From: Hetaerina americana
Taxonomy: Eukaryota; Arthropoda; Insecta; Odonata; Calopterygidae
Assembly (NCBI GenBank): GCA_022747635.1
Contig: JAKTNV010000010.1
Span: 40,200,237 to 40,264,236 of the forward strand
DNA: 64,000 bases
Direction: 5' to 3'
Under the pieces are notes generated by a model. That model saw only the letters and a list, made by a program, of their open reading frames with translations. It did not search any database and was not told the origin of the DNA. Shown here piece after piece: positions 22,951 to 35,150 of this stretch. Numbering within the stretch: the first letter of the stretch is position 1; the number at the start of each line of letters is the position of its first letter. The translations under genes and the position numbers were made by a program.

Positions 22951-24111
22951 TAGCCCACGCCAGGAGTGCGCCTTACCCCTACTTCCCGAGGAGTTCTAGG
23001 AATTTTTTGACTAATGGGACTAATCAATGCGCTGCACATATTCCCACATACACGCTTGCTCTGCCCTACTTCATTCCCCTTCCCCGATTTCCACCACACA
23101 TCCTACTAACACACACATCGAACCATTTACTTTGGTTGAAGCTGATTCACTACAAAAATGTTTAATGGATTCGTTGTTTCCACCCGAACTGGCCTCTCCA
23201 CGGTCAAAGGTCTACCTCACCTGTGACGCCACGTGTGCCCCATTCACCCGCGTAGTCGGAACTCCTTGTCCCTCCCTTATCATCGATGTTTGCTGCATTA
23301 AAAGTGAGGCTGGGGAAATCAAAGAGGGTATGGCATTAGAATGCTGTTAAAGTCCATGAATGACAGAATCGGAAAATTCAGGGCATGACACAAGAGGAAA
23401 CATTTCCACTTCATTGTATAGATTTAAATAGATTCAGTCTTTTATCTTCTGCGAATTTCTATATTATTGGAATATGGTTTAGTTGATGCAAGCAATTGTT
23501 CTGTCAGTTCTTCTAAGCCCCACTTCTCTATTTATTCCTTTGCACCCTCCTCCATTTATGTCGCCCAGAAAGGGATTGTCTAAGATTTTCCGCATTTAGG
23601 CTTATCCTTGCCTGCTTATCTTATTCGTGGTTCTAATGCATTGACGGAATTAGTTTCATGTAACCATTTTATTTTTGCTTTTATTATGCGCCTCACTATG
23701 TCTTCATTGATTTCATTATTATTTTTTTCCTTTGCTTTTATCTACCTAAACTTAGGAAATCTCTATACGCAAATCGAACTTAAATACGGTTCATATTTCC
23801 ATTTTAATCTACGTGATGGCCACATAAAAAGTTTATTTCAAAATGAAGTTCCAAGCAGGTCTGGGACAAATGTTGGCGTTGCAAGCCTTATGGGCGATAT
23901 TAAATTTGTTTCCTTTTTTCTGGGTGGTAGTTGAAAATAATTTTTTGAACCGATATTGGCTGAGGTTAAGAGGTAAATTTAGAGAGGTATTGAAACAGTA
24001 AGTTTTAATAAAGAAAGATCTATAAATATGTAAGTAGGAAGAGAGAAGTTACTTTGCGTGAAAGATGCAGAAAAAAAGTTTCACCTCTTTGAAAATTAAC
24101 ATTAGCTGATC
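22951..24111. other. Gene-free stretch
   Basis: No gene recognised. 23030-23350 is C-rich with an open 107-codon frame of unremarkable composition. On the minus strand at about 23590-23730 a Lys/Ile-rich frame faintly resembles LINE reverse-transcriptase sequence, but too weakly to call. Confidence 0.45.
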
Positions 24112-24868
24112 TACGAGGGTCATCCGGAAAGTAGTACCCGTTCGTGCCGCATGAAGTGCTGACGACGCGAGTAGCCGCTGGACGAGGTCAGATAGCTTCA
24201 GTGGCTTGTCTGCCTTCTCTGAGCCAAGTTGCGTGACGCTAGCATTGCCTGTGTTGTTTCTGTGATTGTTTACAATGTTTAAAAAAATTGAGAACGCCGC
24301 CAGTTGTGAAGTGAGGGCAGTGATTAAATTCCTCAATGCAAGAAACGTTCGCCCATGTGATATTCATCGCCAATTAAAGGAGGTGTATGGAGACAATGTA
24401 ATGGACGAGTCGTCTGTTCGGCGGTGGTGTCGCAACTTCAACATGGGGAGGGGGAACACACACGACGATGAGCGTTCGGGGAGACCGTCTGTCATTACAG
24501 ACCAACTGGTGAGCTCAGTTGACGAATTCGTGAGGAACGATCGGCGCGTCACAATTGATGACATCTGCGAGCATTTTCCCAATGTTTCTCGAACAATTGT
24601 TCATGAAATTGTTAAACACCATCTGCATTATGCAAAAATTTGTGCAAGATGGGTCCCTCGCGTATCTCAATGAGCTGGCGGCGAAGGACTATGCAGCAGG
24701 AATACAGAAACTTGTCACACGTTATGACAAATGCCTTAATTTGCTTGGAGATTATGTTGAGAAGTAGTTTAAAGTATCCTCTTTCAAATAAAATTTTTTA
24801 TGTTTGTTAATATTTACTTTTGTGTCTTTATTTCACGAACGGGTACTACTTTCCGGATGACCCTCGTA
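24112..24868 (+). mobile_element. Internally deleted mariner element (757 bp)
   Basis: Perfect 35-bp terminal inverted repeats: TACGAGGGTCATCCGGAAAG and the next 15 bp at 24112-24146, complement at 24834-24868. The outermost TA on each side is the expected mariner TA target duplication. Complete mariners are about 1.3 kb, so roughly 0.5-0.6 kb is missing. The retained ends and 5' half are intact, and the missing part covers the catalytic core. Perfect TIRs suggest a fairly recent copy that a full-length relative's transposase could mobilise. Confidence 0.93.
24275..24673 (+). CDS. Truncated mariner transposase: DNA-binding region only
   Basis: 132 codons from ATG 24275 (the upstream in-frame TTG is not needed). 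The sequence has the mariner N-terminal helix-turn-helix block (VIKFLNARNVRPCDIHRQL, then SSVRRWCRNF), the linker GRPSVITD, and a second helix-turn-helix with DDICEHFPNVSRTIVHEIV. It ends after KICARWVPR, the position of the WVPHEL-type motif, then SQ-stop. No catalytic Asp triad (TGDE, HHDNA, SPDLAP) is present. After the deletion joint near 24655-24670 the genuine C-terminus continues in another frame: LAAKDYAAGIQKLVTRYDKC through GDYVEK, stop at 24765-24767. It cannot cut DNA but might bind TIRs. Confidence 0.8.
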   Translation: MFKKIENAASCEVRAVIKFLNARNVRPCDIHRQLKEVYGDNVMDESSVRRWCRNFNMGRGNTHDDERSGRPSVITDQLVSSVDEFVRNDRRVTIDDICEHFPNVSRTIVHEIVKHHLHYAKICARWVPRVSQ

Positions 24869-25486
24869 TTAAACCACAATGAAATGTAAATAATATTGAA
24901 TATAAAAAACTATTCTGATGAGATTTCAATGAACTTCAATTCCCAAGTTTGTGCGTTCGAAATTCATTTAAATCGAATAAATCAAAACTAAAGGATATTG
25001 CATAAAATTTGTACTAATTCTCTTATAAATACAGCGTATATTTCCAGAGGCCGGCAGCGCGTCTGTACTCCACGCGCACTCGAGGGAATGTGAGAATATA
25101 TATAACGCAGAGGGAAATATTGAAATTTGGGTTAAGCGGCGGATGCAATATTTCAAAAAGATGGCCCTTCCTTCACCCTTCAAGGTATTAATAGACAGAC
25201 TTCACCAGAAGCCAAAATATCATGCAAAACGTGTGCTCGTAATTTATTAAAAAATAGTTGGTATGACTCTGCTGGGAGTTTATAAGTCTTATAGAAAGCA
25301 TACATTACGGAATTTTATATGCCAATAATTTTATTGGCGTATTGTTGACACACGACGGAACGAGCGTATTTGCTGAAATTTAAAAAAAAAATCAATTGTT
25401 CGCCTGGAATTAACCAAAAATTTGTGGGTTACCGAAGAATAGTTGTTAAACCTCTAATAACAATTATTTGGTTAAAAATACGATCA
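24869..25486. other. Gene-free AT-rich stretch
   Basis: No gene or repeat recognised. Confidence 0.6.
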
Positions 25487-25783
25487 ATAGCTGAGTTCAT
25501 TTACGCCCCTAAGGATAGGTGGGTGATTTGCTTGAGATAGAATTTTCAAGGAATGAGGAAAGGAGGGTAGAGAGAAACCCAGTGTCGGTATTAGCCTGCT
25601 GTTAAGAAAATACGCCAAGGGATTGCAGTATTTGGCGGACGGTGAACTCCACTTATTCTCCACATTGTACGCTAATTGGGGACCGGGATTTATCTGAAAA
25701 AAATCTGCCACCGTCAGGATAGAAACCAGGTTAATCGCGATGTGAAGGCAGTAAACTAGCCACTGTATCAATCCGATTCCCTA
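25487..25783 (-). mobile_element. SINE-A copy 4, ancient and diverged
   Basis: The same order of motifs as the younger copies, at much lower identity: GAGTTCATTTACGCCCCTAA (for GAGGTCATTTGCGCC), AGAGAAACCCAGTGTCGG, ACGCCAAGGG, GGCGGACGGTGAACTCC, then a decayed head with GGATAGAAACCAGG in place of the B box and ending CAATCCGATTCCC. The (TAC)n tail and target duplication are not visible. Confidence 0.8.
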
Positions 25784-28700
25784 GAATTAGCCGGAAAATG
25801 TTTCTGAATTCAAGTATAATTTGTTTAAATTGAGATATTCTTCTTCAGGTACCATATGTATTTATTTCTATCGCTAAAATGAACTTGGTGTAATTAGTTA
25901 GGATAGATATAGTAGTTTTAGAAAACCCCATAGTGACGAATGACATTTAAAAATCAATTAGAGTTAGCGGAAGGAATAATAATACTGCTGTCTCCATTAG
26001 GAAAATGTTCTTTGCTAACCATGTAGATAGTCCAGGTGAAAAAATATAAAAATTTTCCAACTGGGGATATTGTCAAAAAGGGAATACTTATAAAGCTTTG
26101 GAAAAATATTGAAATGATAATCATTGATGAAACACTCAAACTTTTGTTGAATATTACGATTAATACTACGATGGGGAAGCCCGTGAAAGTACATAAGTGT
26201 CCTAATTGTATTCTTCATTGATTTAATGTGATAATGTTTATTAAACGCGCTTAAAAAATAAAAAATCGACCCCAAAACGTTAATCTCATTTCATTAGTAC
26301 TTTAAACGGTGAGGTTAAACTGAATTTTATCCATTCCCTCCAGAAAAAAACACGTCTTAATTTGAATAAGTTTTGGATGATAATTGAGTACATGTTTACC
26401 TAACTCCTGGGTCGAAAAATAAGTTGGTTTTAGCAGCCTACCATGCTTCTTTTAATACTAATGATGAATTTTTAATGACGATTAGATCGCACTGCGCATT
26501 AATTTTCAGCGGCGAAGTAAGTCGGTTAACTGAAATTTGTCGTTGCTTCTCCCAATTCATTTTTCAAGCTTAGCATAATTCGCTTGTTGGGAAATAATCC
26601 CCTGGCTTGAAACCTGAATTTCTTCATTGCAGTGAGTTTATTAACCCAGGTGCTGTTCAATCGTTTTATTATACAGGTCTGCCGTAATCAATTCGGTGTT
26701 GATGAACTTCGCCTACCCTTTTGCGCGACAAAAGGCAGTGCTGCTTGAATCTTTGACGAAAACAACATGGAGCGGTTATATTCTGAGCGTTGCCTTGGCG
26801 ATATTGAATTAAGCGGACCGAAGAAAAAGTGGGAAGAAGCAGGCGTCTTCTCTTCCCACGTTTTGCTCCTCTTGCTGGGCTCTTGCTCTTTTTTTGGGTT
26901 TGGGTTTGGGATTCTTTTTTTTGCGTTGAGAGCTTTCTTAGCGATGGCGTTGTTCGAATATCGCTGTTTTGAGAGTGAGAACTCTTCAGTTTACGAACAC
27001 TGCGCACGGTGCAAAATGAATTTGGGTGAAGAGAATGTTACTCAAAATTTCTGTGTGTTGTACTCGTAATGTGACCTTCGGGTTATCAAGTTTCTCATGC
27101 AAAGCTTTAGAGCAGTAAGGAATTCAATTTAATATGTTGTGGCTCATATTTTCTATGGTGCATGTCACATTTCCTTGGTGTTAAATATACTTTATTTCCT
27201 AGCTTTTCCTTGCCCAATACTCCAATTACAAGGCATTCTAATCAATTAGTAACCATTATTCCACGAATTTTGAAGCAGCAAGTCTTTAAGTATTCGACGG
27301 TTAGGCTGCGACCAACCAATTGTTTTGAAGCGAGTCGTTTACAGTTTAATGATAATGCTATATAGTAGTTCTTAATAATAATGGAGTGATACTGTGAATT
27401 TATTTTCTGAATGCTTTCCGTTCTTCAATTTTTTACATATCCATTGTACCTGGTGTTCTCTAAAACCAAGAAACATGGATACTATGCCGAAATTTATTAT
27501 TGTCCTTAACACGACGGGACGTAAACAGAGTTTGTTTCTTAAGAATTGAAAGCTCTCGATTTAGGTTCCATTATTACACCCTCCATATGCAGCATGGGGT
27601 CCACAAGCAGCCAGATATTTTCGTGATTTACGTTAGCTTAAGGATAGTTACACGAGTATATCCTACCCCATATACCAGCGTTGTCTTTTTCTACGTGTCT
27701 TGGTCACCAACAATCCTTGAACCCTTGCGAACCGGAAAACCCCCGGGAATGGGAAAACCTTAAAATGACCTAATATGGCTAATATTGCATTTTTTCCATT
27801 GAATTGGTGTGTTATGCATTCTTCAAGAAGTAAAATAATTTTGCATTACACCTCTCTAATTAGAATTGCAGTTAATCAGGTGTACTGACTTTCTTACGAA
27901 CTTCTATTACAAAACAATTACCCAACTACTGCCGCTGCACTAAAACAACCATCTTTGGGTATTTCTCTGAGAGAGACTATCGCGGTAGATAAACACTCCT
28001 TATCTTGAATGGTTTTTTATCCTAACACTAAACACCGAGCGATATTCTCCTGTATAATCAAGCGGATATAGAATATTTTCCGGTTATTTAAAAAGATTCA
28101 TATTTTTGTTTCATTTTTTTTTTTTAAAGAGGTATATCTCAAATTAAGCGAGTATTAGTTTATGGCTCGGCCATGGTGACTTCCTATTCTAAGTCTTAAT
28201 GGATTTGCATCGGCAGGTGTTTACGTAGTTGTGTTTCCTGAATACTAGCGATACGAGTTAGGTGTCATGACACGGTTGGCTTTCAGTTTCCATTGTAGGA
28301 GTCTAAAACTCCTAACGAGGGAATTTCTCTGCCGAAAGCGAAATTTTAATATAGGTTTGTCAACACATTTTGTATACTCTTTTCACTTATCTACCTGTGT
28401 GTGCTATCGTGGAAATGTGGAAATATTCCCGTTTTTACTTTTAGCAGTCCAATTACTTCGGGAAAACGAAGTAGTAAACATTTTATCACATTCCTTTGAA
28501 GAAAGAATTTCCTTATCCCCAATGATAAGGAAAAAATCTGGAATCTGAAACCGTCTCCTTACCGTTCACTCAGTGAGTTTATTTATTTACCATCCGGGCG
28601 GGTTATAGGAATTGGTGATTTTCATTAAAGTACCTGATTTTCTAGCGCTCATCTATTACTTGTCTTTTGCCACAGTGAAACTTAGACGTTACGAGGCTTT

Positions 28701-28840
28701 GCACCAGGCTTCCCACATTTATAACTCAAGGCCGTGTGCTGGATGTATTCGACAAAGTGTGACCAGAAAGGAATTGTTTGAAGTGCGACTTTACACGTCA
28801 GGTGGTCGAAATTTGAACGTTAAATAAATAGATAACCAAC
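25784..28840. other. Gene-free stretch
   Basis: No gene recognised. 26680-27060 is GC-richer. It holds a 9-bp hairpin (GTGGGAAGA at 26829, TCTTCCCAC at 26851) and three TTTGGG units at 26893-26910. At 28577-28590 the sequence GTTTATTTATTTACC could be the antisense TAAA-type tail of a retroposon, but no body is recognised. Confidence 0.45.
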
Positions 28841-30700
28841 CACGGAGAAAACATCTTCTGTACCCCGGTACGTGGAAGAAACGATACTCCACCGCAGAGT
28901 AGACTACGTGTCATACTGAGGCTATAAAACCTTCGGCATAAAAGAAGGGAACTGGGAGTAAAAGGAGGAGAGAGTTTCGACGTACTGTTACGGGGGTGGT
29001 GGAGAGTGGAGAGCATTTTTGAAGATGCTCGCCCCGGGATGAGAAGGAGATCGGAGGAGAAGACCGAAAACCGCGTGAGGTAATACATATGATATGAGGA
29101 GCGCTCCCCTCAAAAACACATCGCTCCAGAGACCGTGTGGAATCCAGAGTCGGGGATCTTTAAATATTTTACTATCCACCTCTGTCCTGGGAAAAGAATG
29201 GATGATATGGCGTCGTAGGAATCGGGGCCGGGCGGAGGAATGGATGAGGGATAGAGAGAGGCGGTGTGATGAGGGGCAAGCCGCCCACATTCTTGATGTT
29301 TCGCGAGGGAGCCTTGGAGTGAGCAAGCGCCTCCTGGCCCCTCTGTGCCATTTTCACTTTACGGCAATCCACGCCTGCGCAGTCGGCTCGCTCCAGATGC
29401 ATGAATGGTTGCGATCGGCGACCCAATCGGGTGCGACGTCCGCGTGTTTACACGAGGACCCGAGGGAGGGGAGTGGGGTCATTAAAGGGAGAGGGGTCGA
29501 GGCTCTCACACGGGCGCTTGGGTGCGCGCGGAGGTGTTATGAGAGAGGTTGAGGCATGTAAAAAGGTAATCTCGAATCTCCTCGCCACTTTGCGCCTCCA
29601 TTCTTAGTACTCTTCGCCTCGGCGATGCGGAGATAGATTTGTAAATTTTTATAATGGTTGACTTAATAGCATAACCACATTGTTGGAACTATGCTGGGAT
29701 TCACTTAAGTGCCGAAGGTTAAATTAACGATTAAACCTTATAGCATAAATTGGAAGTTGGTCTCTTTTGAGATGGTAGAAAAAATTTATCTCTAGTTCCA
29801 TCGTGTTACTCTTGGATAAATCATGTAAATAATATCACAGAGATCAGCTGTTGAACCGTCAAGTTTAAAATGCCATTGTGATGAGGGATCAGAAGACTTT
29901 CCATCTAAGGTGCCAAGGAAACAATTTAAAAAAAATGTGAAGTAGTCTAGTGCTTCTGAGTTCCTCTACCAATAGCTCGTCTCATACGCAAGGAAATATT
30001 TGGAACTTCGATTTCATAGAGTATGTAAATTTCTGTGAAAATGACTTCCGACAATTTGTATGATATATCCTCTCTAGATTAGTGAATAACGAAAAAGGAA
30101 TATGTAATTGTGATGCTTCATGCCTTTTAAGTAATCACTTCCTGCAACACACCCAAGCGTTTGCTTGAAGGGTACCGTGTTGTTGTAAACTTCCTTACTT
30201 CGATCTGTCCGTCATCTCCATGGCTACCTACTTTCGCTTCATCGCATTTATTTTGCGGTCCTCACCATGAGAAAAGGTTGCAATTTTTTTCAAAACGATT
30301 GGATCGTTATTTTTAATGGGGTTTTTTCATAGCATCTTTACGACTTCAAACCGAGGAACCCCGGACGAGTGCGTGCGGTGCAAGTTTGGAAAGCGTGAGG
30401 TTGAAAGACGAACTTAGTCGAGAGCGATGGTTCAGTTGCTTGGCAGCTGTCTCTCGACCGTCAGTGAGTAGCCTGCGAAGTGTATTTAAACTGGTGTATT
30501 CGCGTTGCGCGACATCATCACGTGTGCCTGACAGCTCTCCAATTTTTGCTTCGTTGAAATTTGCTCATGTTGTCACGAATTGCTTTCAAATGTCATACGA
30601 AACAATGGGAAGCGAAATGAAACACACCTGCGGCAATATTTCGCGGAAATTCTTCGAAAATGATGCGAAATACCTTTCTTGTTGATCTGCTACTCTAATT
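28841..30700. other. CpG-containing GC-rich block (28.95-29.6 kb) and flank
   Basis: About 28950-29600 is one of the richest CpG regions in the window, with several mutually incompatible frames on both strands and a CGCCTGCGCAG (NRF-1/ewg-like) string at about 29370. About 30380-30550 holds TTCAGTTG (initiator-like), CACGTG at about 30520 and a 99-codon frame with no recognised domain. These look like promoter or enhancer candidates, not coding sequence. Confidence 0.35.
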
Positions 30701-33700
30701 CTGATGAAAATATTCAAAATAAGTTATATATAACCTTTCCACTGATTATTGGCTTCTAAATCAACGCCACTTGAAATTTAATCACTTTCATGAAATACTC
30801 ACTCATCGGCTTGAGGAATTAGATTTAAATGAATATTATTCCAACCTAATTTTCATTCCAAACGTGTGAATTATTTGCGCCGTATGTACCTTGCAGTTCT
30901 TATAGGTAGGGAAATATAATATACCTAGGTATAGAGTATACTAGGGAGTTAGTTATTTATATGCATAGAATCTGAGTCAGTGGCTTGTTCTGTTTACTTA
31001 TTCTCATTATTGTTGTTGCTGGTCACCATTAGCCTCCAATATGTTATAAAATTCTCATGCTAAAAATCTTTCGGTTCAAGAATTCGCTGAAATCACTGAA
31101 TATCTGAAATTCGGGCGATCAACTTAGTGAGAATTATTTTTGAGCAACCGTTGGAAAATGAAGCGCAATTGTGGTATGAAATGGTTTTTAATTAGAAGCA
31201 TCTTGGCCAAACACATTTACACCGTAGCCACCACGTTATGTTTTTAATAACTTGAGAATAGAGAGGGAAAACAAAGGCAAAGATGCATAGATGCGACGGC
31301 GGGACACTGGGCGCTGGAATATTACACAATGTTGGTTTTGTGAAATTGCTTATTTAAAAAAAAAACAGAATTTAATCCTATCTTGTACCGATTTATTTTG
31401 TATTTAAAAATTTGTGTCCTTAACTCTCTAATTTTCGCCCGTAAAAATTATGGATAATCAGTCGCTCTGATATTAATTTATGACGTAGGAATAAACAATG
31501 AACAATTTCAAATCCCGTTTAATCCTCAACATAAGGTGAGTACATGGAATACAAGTTTTTCTTGATACATTATTTCCTTATGTGACTTCTATCATTACTA
31601 GTATACCTTTATGATTTCTTTTTCTGTTAGTCTTTCTTGTTAAAACCAAGTTAATTGTATTATCAGTGTCCGGGAATAATTGCAGCATCATTAAATATCT
31701 ATTATAATTCAAAATCCAATGAGAGAAGTCATTAGAATGACAATATTCTATACAGACGTTAATTGGCAGTTGTTATGTGAAAATGGAAAACATTATGCCT
31801 CGCAATCATAGTGATACTTATGTTGTTTTTATAACGCAGTTTTTACTAGTGCCAATGGAATGCCTACTCCTACCGGCCGCTAAAAAAAATCACAATTGGT
31901 CATTTGGCTGTCGTGGGACTTTCGGCACGAAATTGAAGGGACGAAAAAGCTTTTACGAATTAATTGGTAGTTTTCGAACGTCAAGCTTTCATTGCCTCAT
32001 TTCATGTTGGATTGTACCTTCATAAATGTCGAAAGAACGTCCTGACGGTACGGCGGGAGAAAATGTATCTCCGGGTGACAGGCACTACTTTGTGGTGCGT
32101 TGCACACAATTGAACTCTTAATTTCTGAGTATTGAGGGGGAAAAGAGTGTCTTAGTTAGAAAAAAATTGAACAAAAAATGTGAGCAACATGATTTCGGCA
32201 TCTTTCAACTACCTGATACCTCTTAATAGTCTTCGTTGAAGTTCATAGCTAAATGGAAGCCACAACTGTGGTAATTTAATCGCTTGTCTATGTGCAAGGT
32301 AATTGTTTTCTTCTGTTGAAGCGTTGACTTTTCTAGATTTATGAAGGGGGTGCGTAATGTCTTGCTGAGCATTTGCGATTCTCTGTGCATTAATGTACTT
32401 ACGTTTTTGTATCATCCGAAACGTACGCAAATAGGGGTACGACATAGAAAATCACTGTTGTCTCCTTGATGTACTTAAATTAAAAATATTTATGTTCACA
32501 AATGAACTTATGCAGTGACATTATTATGTTATCCTTTTGCATGTTGAAGTATTCTTGTATTTGATGTCGAATTCAAATAAGAATTTTCCAATCCCGAATC
32601 TGATCATAAAATAGTACTTAATCGAATTTTATATCCTTATAGCTAACGTTAACAAAGCGGTCCTTGCAGTTTGGAGCATGGTCTTCTCTTACATTCTAAT
32701 TGAGCTACTGACTGAGAAATGACTTTTCCGGAACGGAATTTTCTGGACGAAAAAAAATCGGCGTTACAACTCCTTGGCTCAACAAGAAATTAAATTGAAA
32801 CCTCGCACTGTATTCCTTGTTTTGATCAACGCTGTTTTTTTTGCGATTCAAGATTGCTGTAACTCTTCGATTTTATGATAAAAACGAAAAAAAATGTGAA
32901 ATCTCACGTAGTTTTTGCGTATGTATCATTATTATTCAATTCTATTATACATTTTTCGTCGTTATTGTACATTATTCGTCGTTATCATTTATCGGTATTA
33001 AGTAAAGATACGTCAAAACTCCGGGATGAAAACTTGTACTACGAATGTCATTTTTCATCTAACCCCGGTATATACAATTAGAAACTTAGCGTCACTCAAT
33101 TATTTCATCCAGGGTTTTAAAATAAGTATGCATTTATAGAATTGGATGAATTTTTTCTCTTTGCTTGGAACTTCGCCTTGTACGTATCAAAATTGGACTT
33201 ATTAATTATACGTTAGCTAATGTGAGAAAGATGTCGTACTATCTATTTATCGGATAAGGTTTTTCCCTTGTGAAGCAGTTTTATTTAATAATTGTGGTGT
33301 TTTATTGTCTTTCACAATCGTCTCATTTCCTTCGCATAAGCTTAAAAAATTCTAGACAGTGAATCCGTTAGTTATCTAACCGCATTTGGCTTTTTATTGG
33401 GAGGTTTTCTACAAAAATATTATCCAACTATAAATGAATATCACATTTCAAAAGAATTTTTCCCTGTATTTCAAACTTTATTTCGCCTCATCTGTACCGC
33501 AAGTATTTATCGAAAAGTTAGATCCGCTAAGGGGTAAGTGGGCACGAAAACTCGTATCCAACAGACTTGTGACTTTATAATGTAGAATTCGTCTCGATTA
33601 CAATTATGAATAAATGCGAAGTTTACGCATTTAAATTTTGCTAAGGCTAGAAGGAAAGAAGCCTTACCACTCTGTCTATTTCTTAAGCCTTCCGTAACAT

Positions 33701-34469
33701 CATGTACTTTTTTCTACTCAGCATTCCTCGGGAAGCAGAGGAAATATCGAACAATGAAAATATTCTCACCATAAATCCGTGCTGCTTTTCTCCATAATAT
33801 GCTCTGGGCGTCCGTCCCATTGCAAGCGTTCCTTTCTTCCGCCATGCGACCATCAAGTGTCTCCCTCCTCTCTTTTTTTTATTCCCATTTCGTGCTCCAT
33901 GGACGAAGACGCGAATTGCCTCGTTTTTATGGCCGTTAACAACACCGCGCGCTTTGACGTCACTCCTCTCGGGTGCCTATTACGCCAAGACTCGAGGAAA
34001 GGAAGGGAGGGAAAGGGAAGGAGGAGGTTGAAATGTGAATTGTACACACATCATGGGCAATGGAGCATGTTTTGATTGCGTTTTATTTTTCTTTCTCTAG
34101 CCGCCCCTGGACCTGCATTAAAGTCCACGATTCTATTACGGCCAGTTGTGAATGTAGGAGTTTGATGGGCGTTGGGAGCGTTGGGACGGTATCACTAACA
34201 ATGCATTAATGTGGCAATGGTGCTGGAGCCTCGAGAGACATTACGGACGATTCGATGTGGCATCTAAAGTTTGCGTGTTTAGAGGCGTTGTGAATTGCTG
34301 ATTTCGGTGTCGGTGCTTTTGCCCACGTTTCTTATAAATCATACTGCGAGGCTCTTTTTAGCGTATTCAGCAAATGTAAGCGGTTCGTGACAGGAGTGAG
34401 GTCGCGTATTTAATTTGAAAATAAAAGTCCCGCAGTGAAATTCTGGGGAGAGGATTCTTAACAAACTTA
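30701..34469. other. Gene-free stretch; GC-rich block at 33.78-34.1 kb
   Basis: AT-rich and intron-like, with no recognised gene. A consensus donor-like GTGAGTA follows AAG at 31536 without a matching exon. 33780-34070 is GC-rich and contains TTTTATGGCC (posterior Hox-like), GTTAAC and a palindromic CRE TGACGTCA (33955-33962). It is followed at 34100 by a good polypyrimidine acceptor TTTTTCTTTCTCTAG. Confidence 0.4.
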
Positions 34470-35150
34470 CACCTTCATATTCTTTAGGTGTAGAAATAAG
34501 TTCGGCGGGCCAAGTAAAATAACTGGGGATCACACTATTATCAGATATGAAATGGGGAAAACACATTAGGAATATCTGTGGAGCAGAATTAAGGGAGATA
34601 TTGTGTTTATCAAAGGGATAGTGGGGAAGTATTCAAATGAAAAAGGTGAGAGGTGTTATTTCGCATTGGTTGGACCCAACCTTGAACAAAAGTTGACTGT
34701 TTTGGACCCATTCCGCAGATGGACTTAATTACGGAATTAAGCGGGATAAAAAGAAAAGCTCTCCGTCTCGTGAAGAACGATGCTGAGAGAACAGTAAATT
34801 TTGTTGCATTAGAATTGGAAGGCCTCATTTAGGAAACACTGGGAATTCGAAGTTTCTTGCGGGATTTACACTTTTATAAAAGTGAAAATTTATGTAATGC
34901 TACAGTTACGCAGAAGGCCTAGGGGCCGCATATAATTGGAAGGCAATACCATGGTGATAAGTCAAGGGAAATTGAGTGGAGGACCGATCGATCAATGAAA
35001 GGAATTATTTTCCTTAGCACATTTTGATACCAAAGTGGTAAGAAACTTAACTTCCGACAAATCAGCCAACAATACTCAAATCGCTGGTGGCCTAACACCC
35101 TCTGCCACACGTCCTCGTTGTGCCTTTCAGAGTTATGCGTTTGTGCAATT
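34470..35150 (+). pseudogene. LINE reverse-transcriptase C-terminal relic 1
   Basis: Shifting + frames reproduce the segment after the catalytic core of CR1/Jockey-like reverse transcriptases. In order: VEISSAGQVK-stop-LGITLLSDMKWGKHIRNIC (canonical KYLGV..SDL.W..HI..IC); RCYFALVGPNLE (YF.LVRP.LEYA); ITELSGIKRKALRLVKNDAE; FLRDLHFYKSENLC; and SREIEWRTDRSMKGIIFLST (the TDR...FFP block). Stops and at least two frameshifts break it. The 5' reverse-transcriptase core is absent, typical of 5' truncation. The same segment type occurs at 52.35 kb. Exact clade is uncertain. Confidence 0.8.

Noticed and set aside
26893..26910. Telomere-like TTTGGG repeats
   Set aside because: Only three units and not the TTAGG unit usual in insects; probably chance.
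31536..31542. Strong splice donor AAG|GTGAGTA as evidence of an exon
   Set aside because: No acceptor with a polypyrimidine tract or coding-like frame precedes it.
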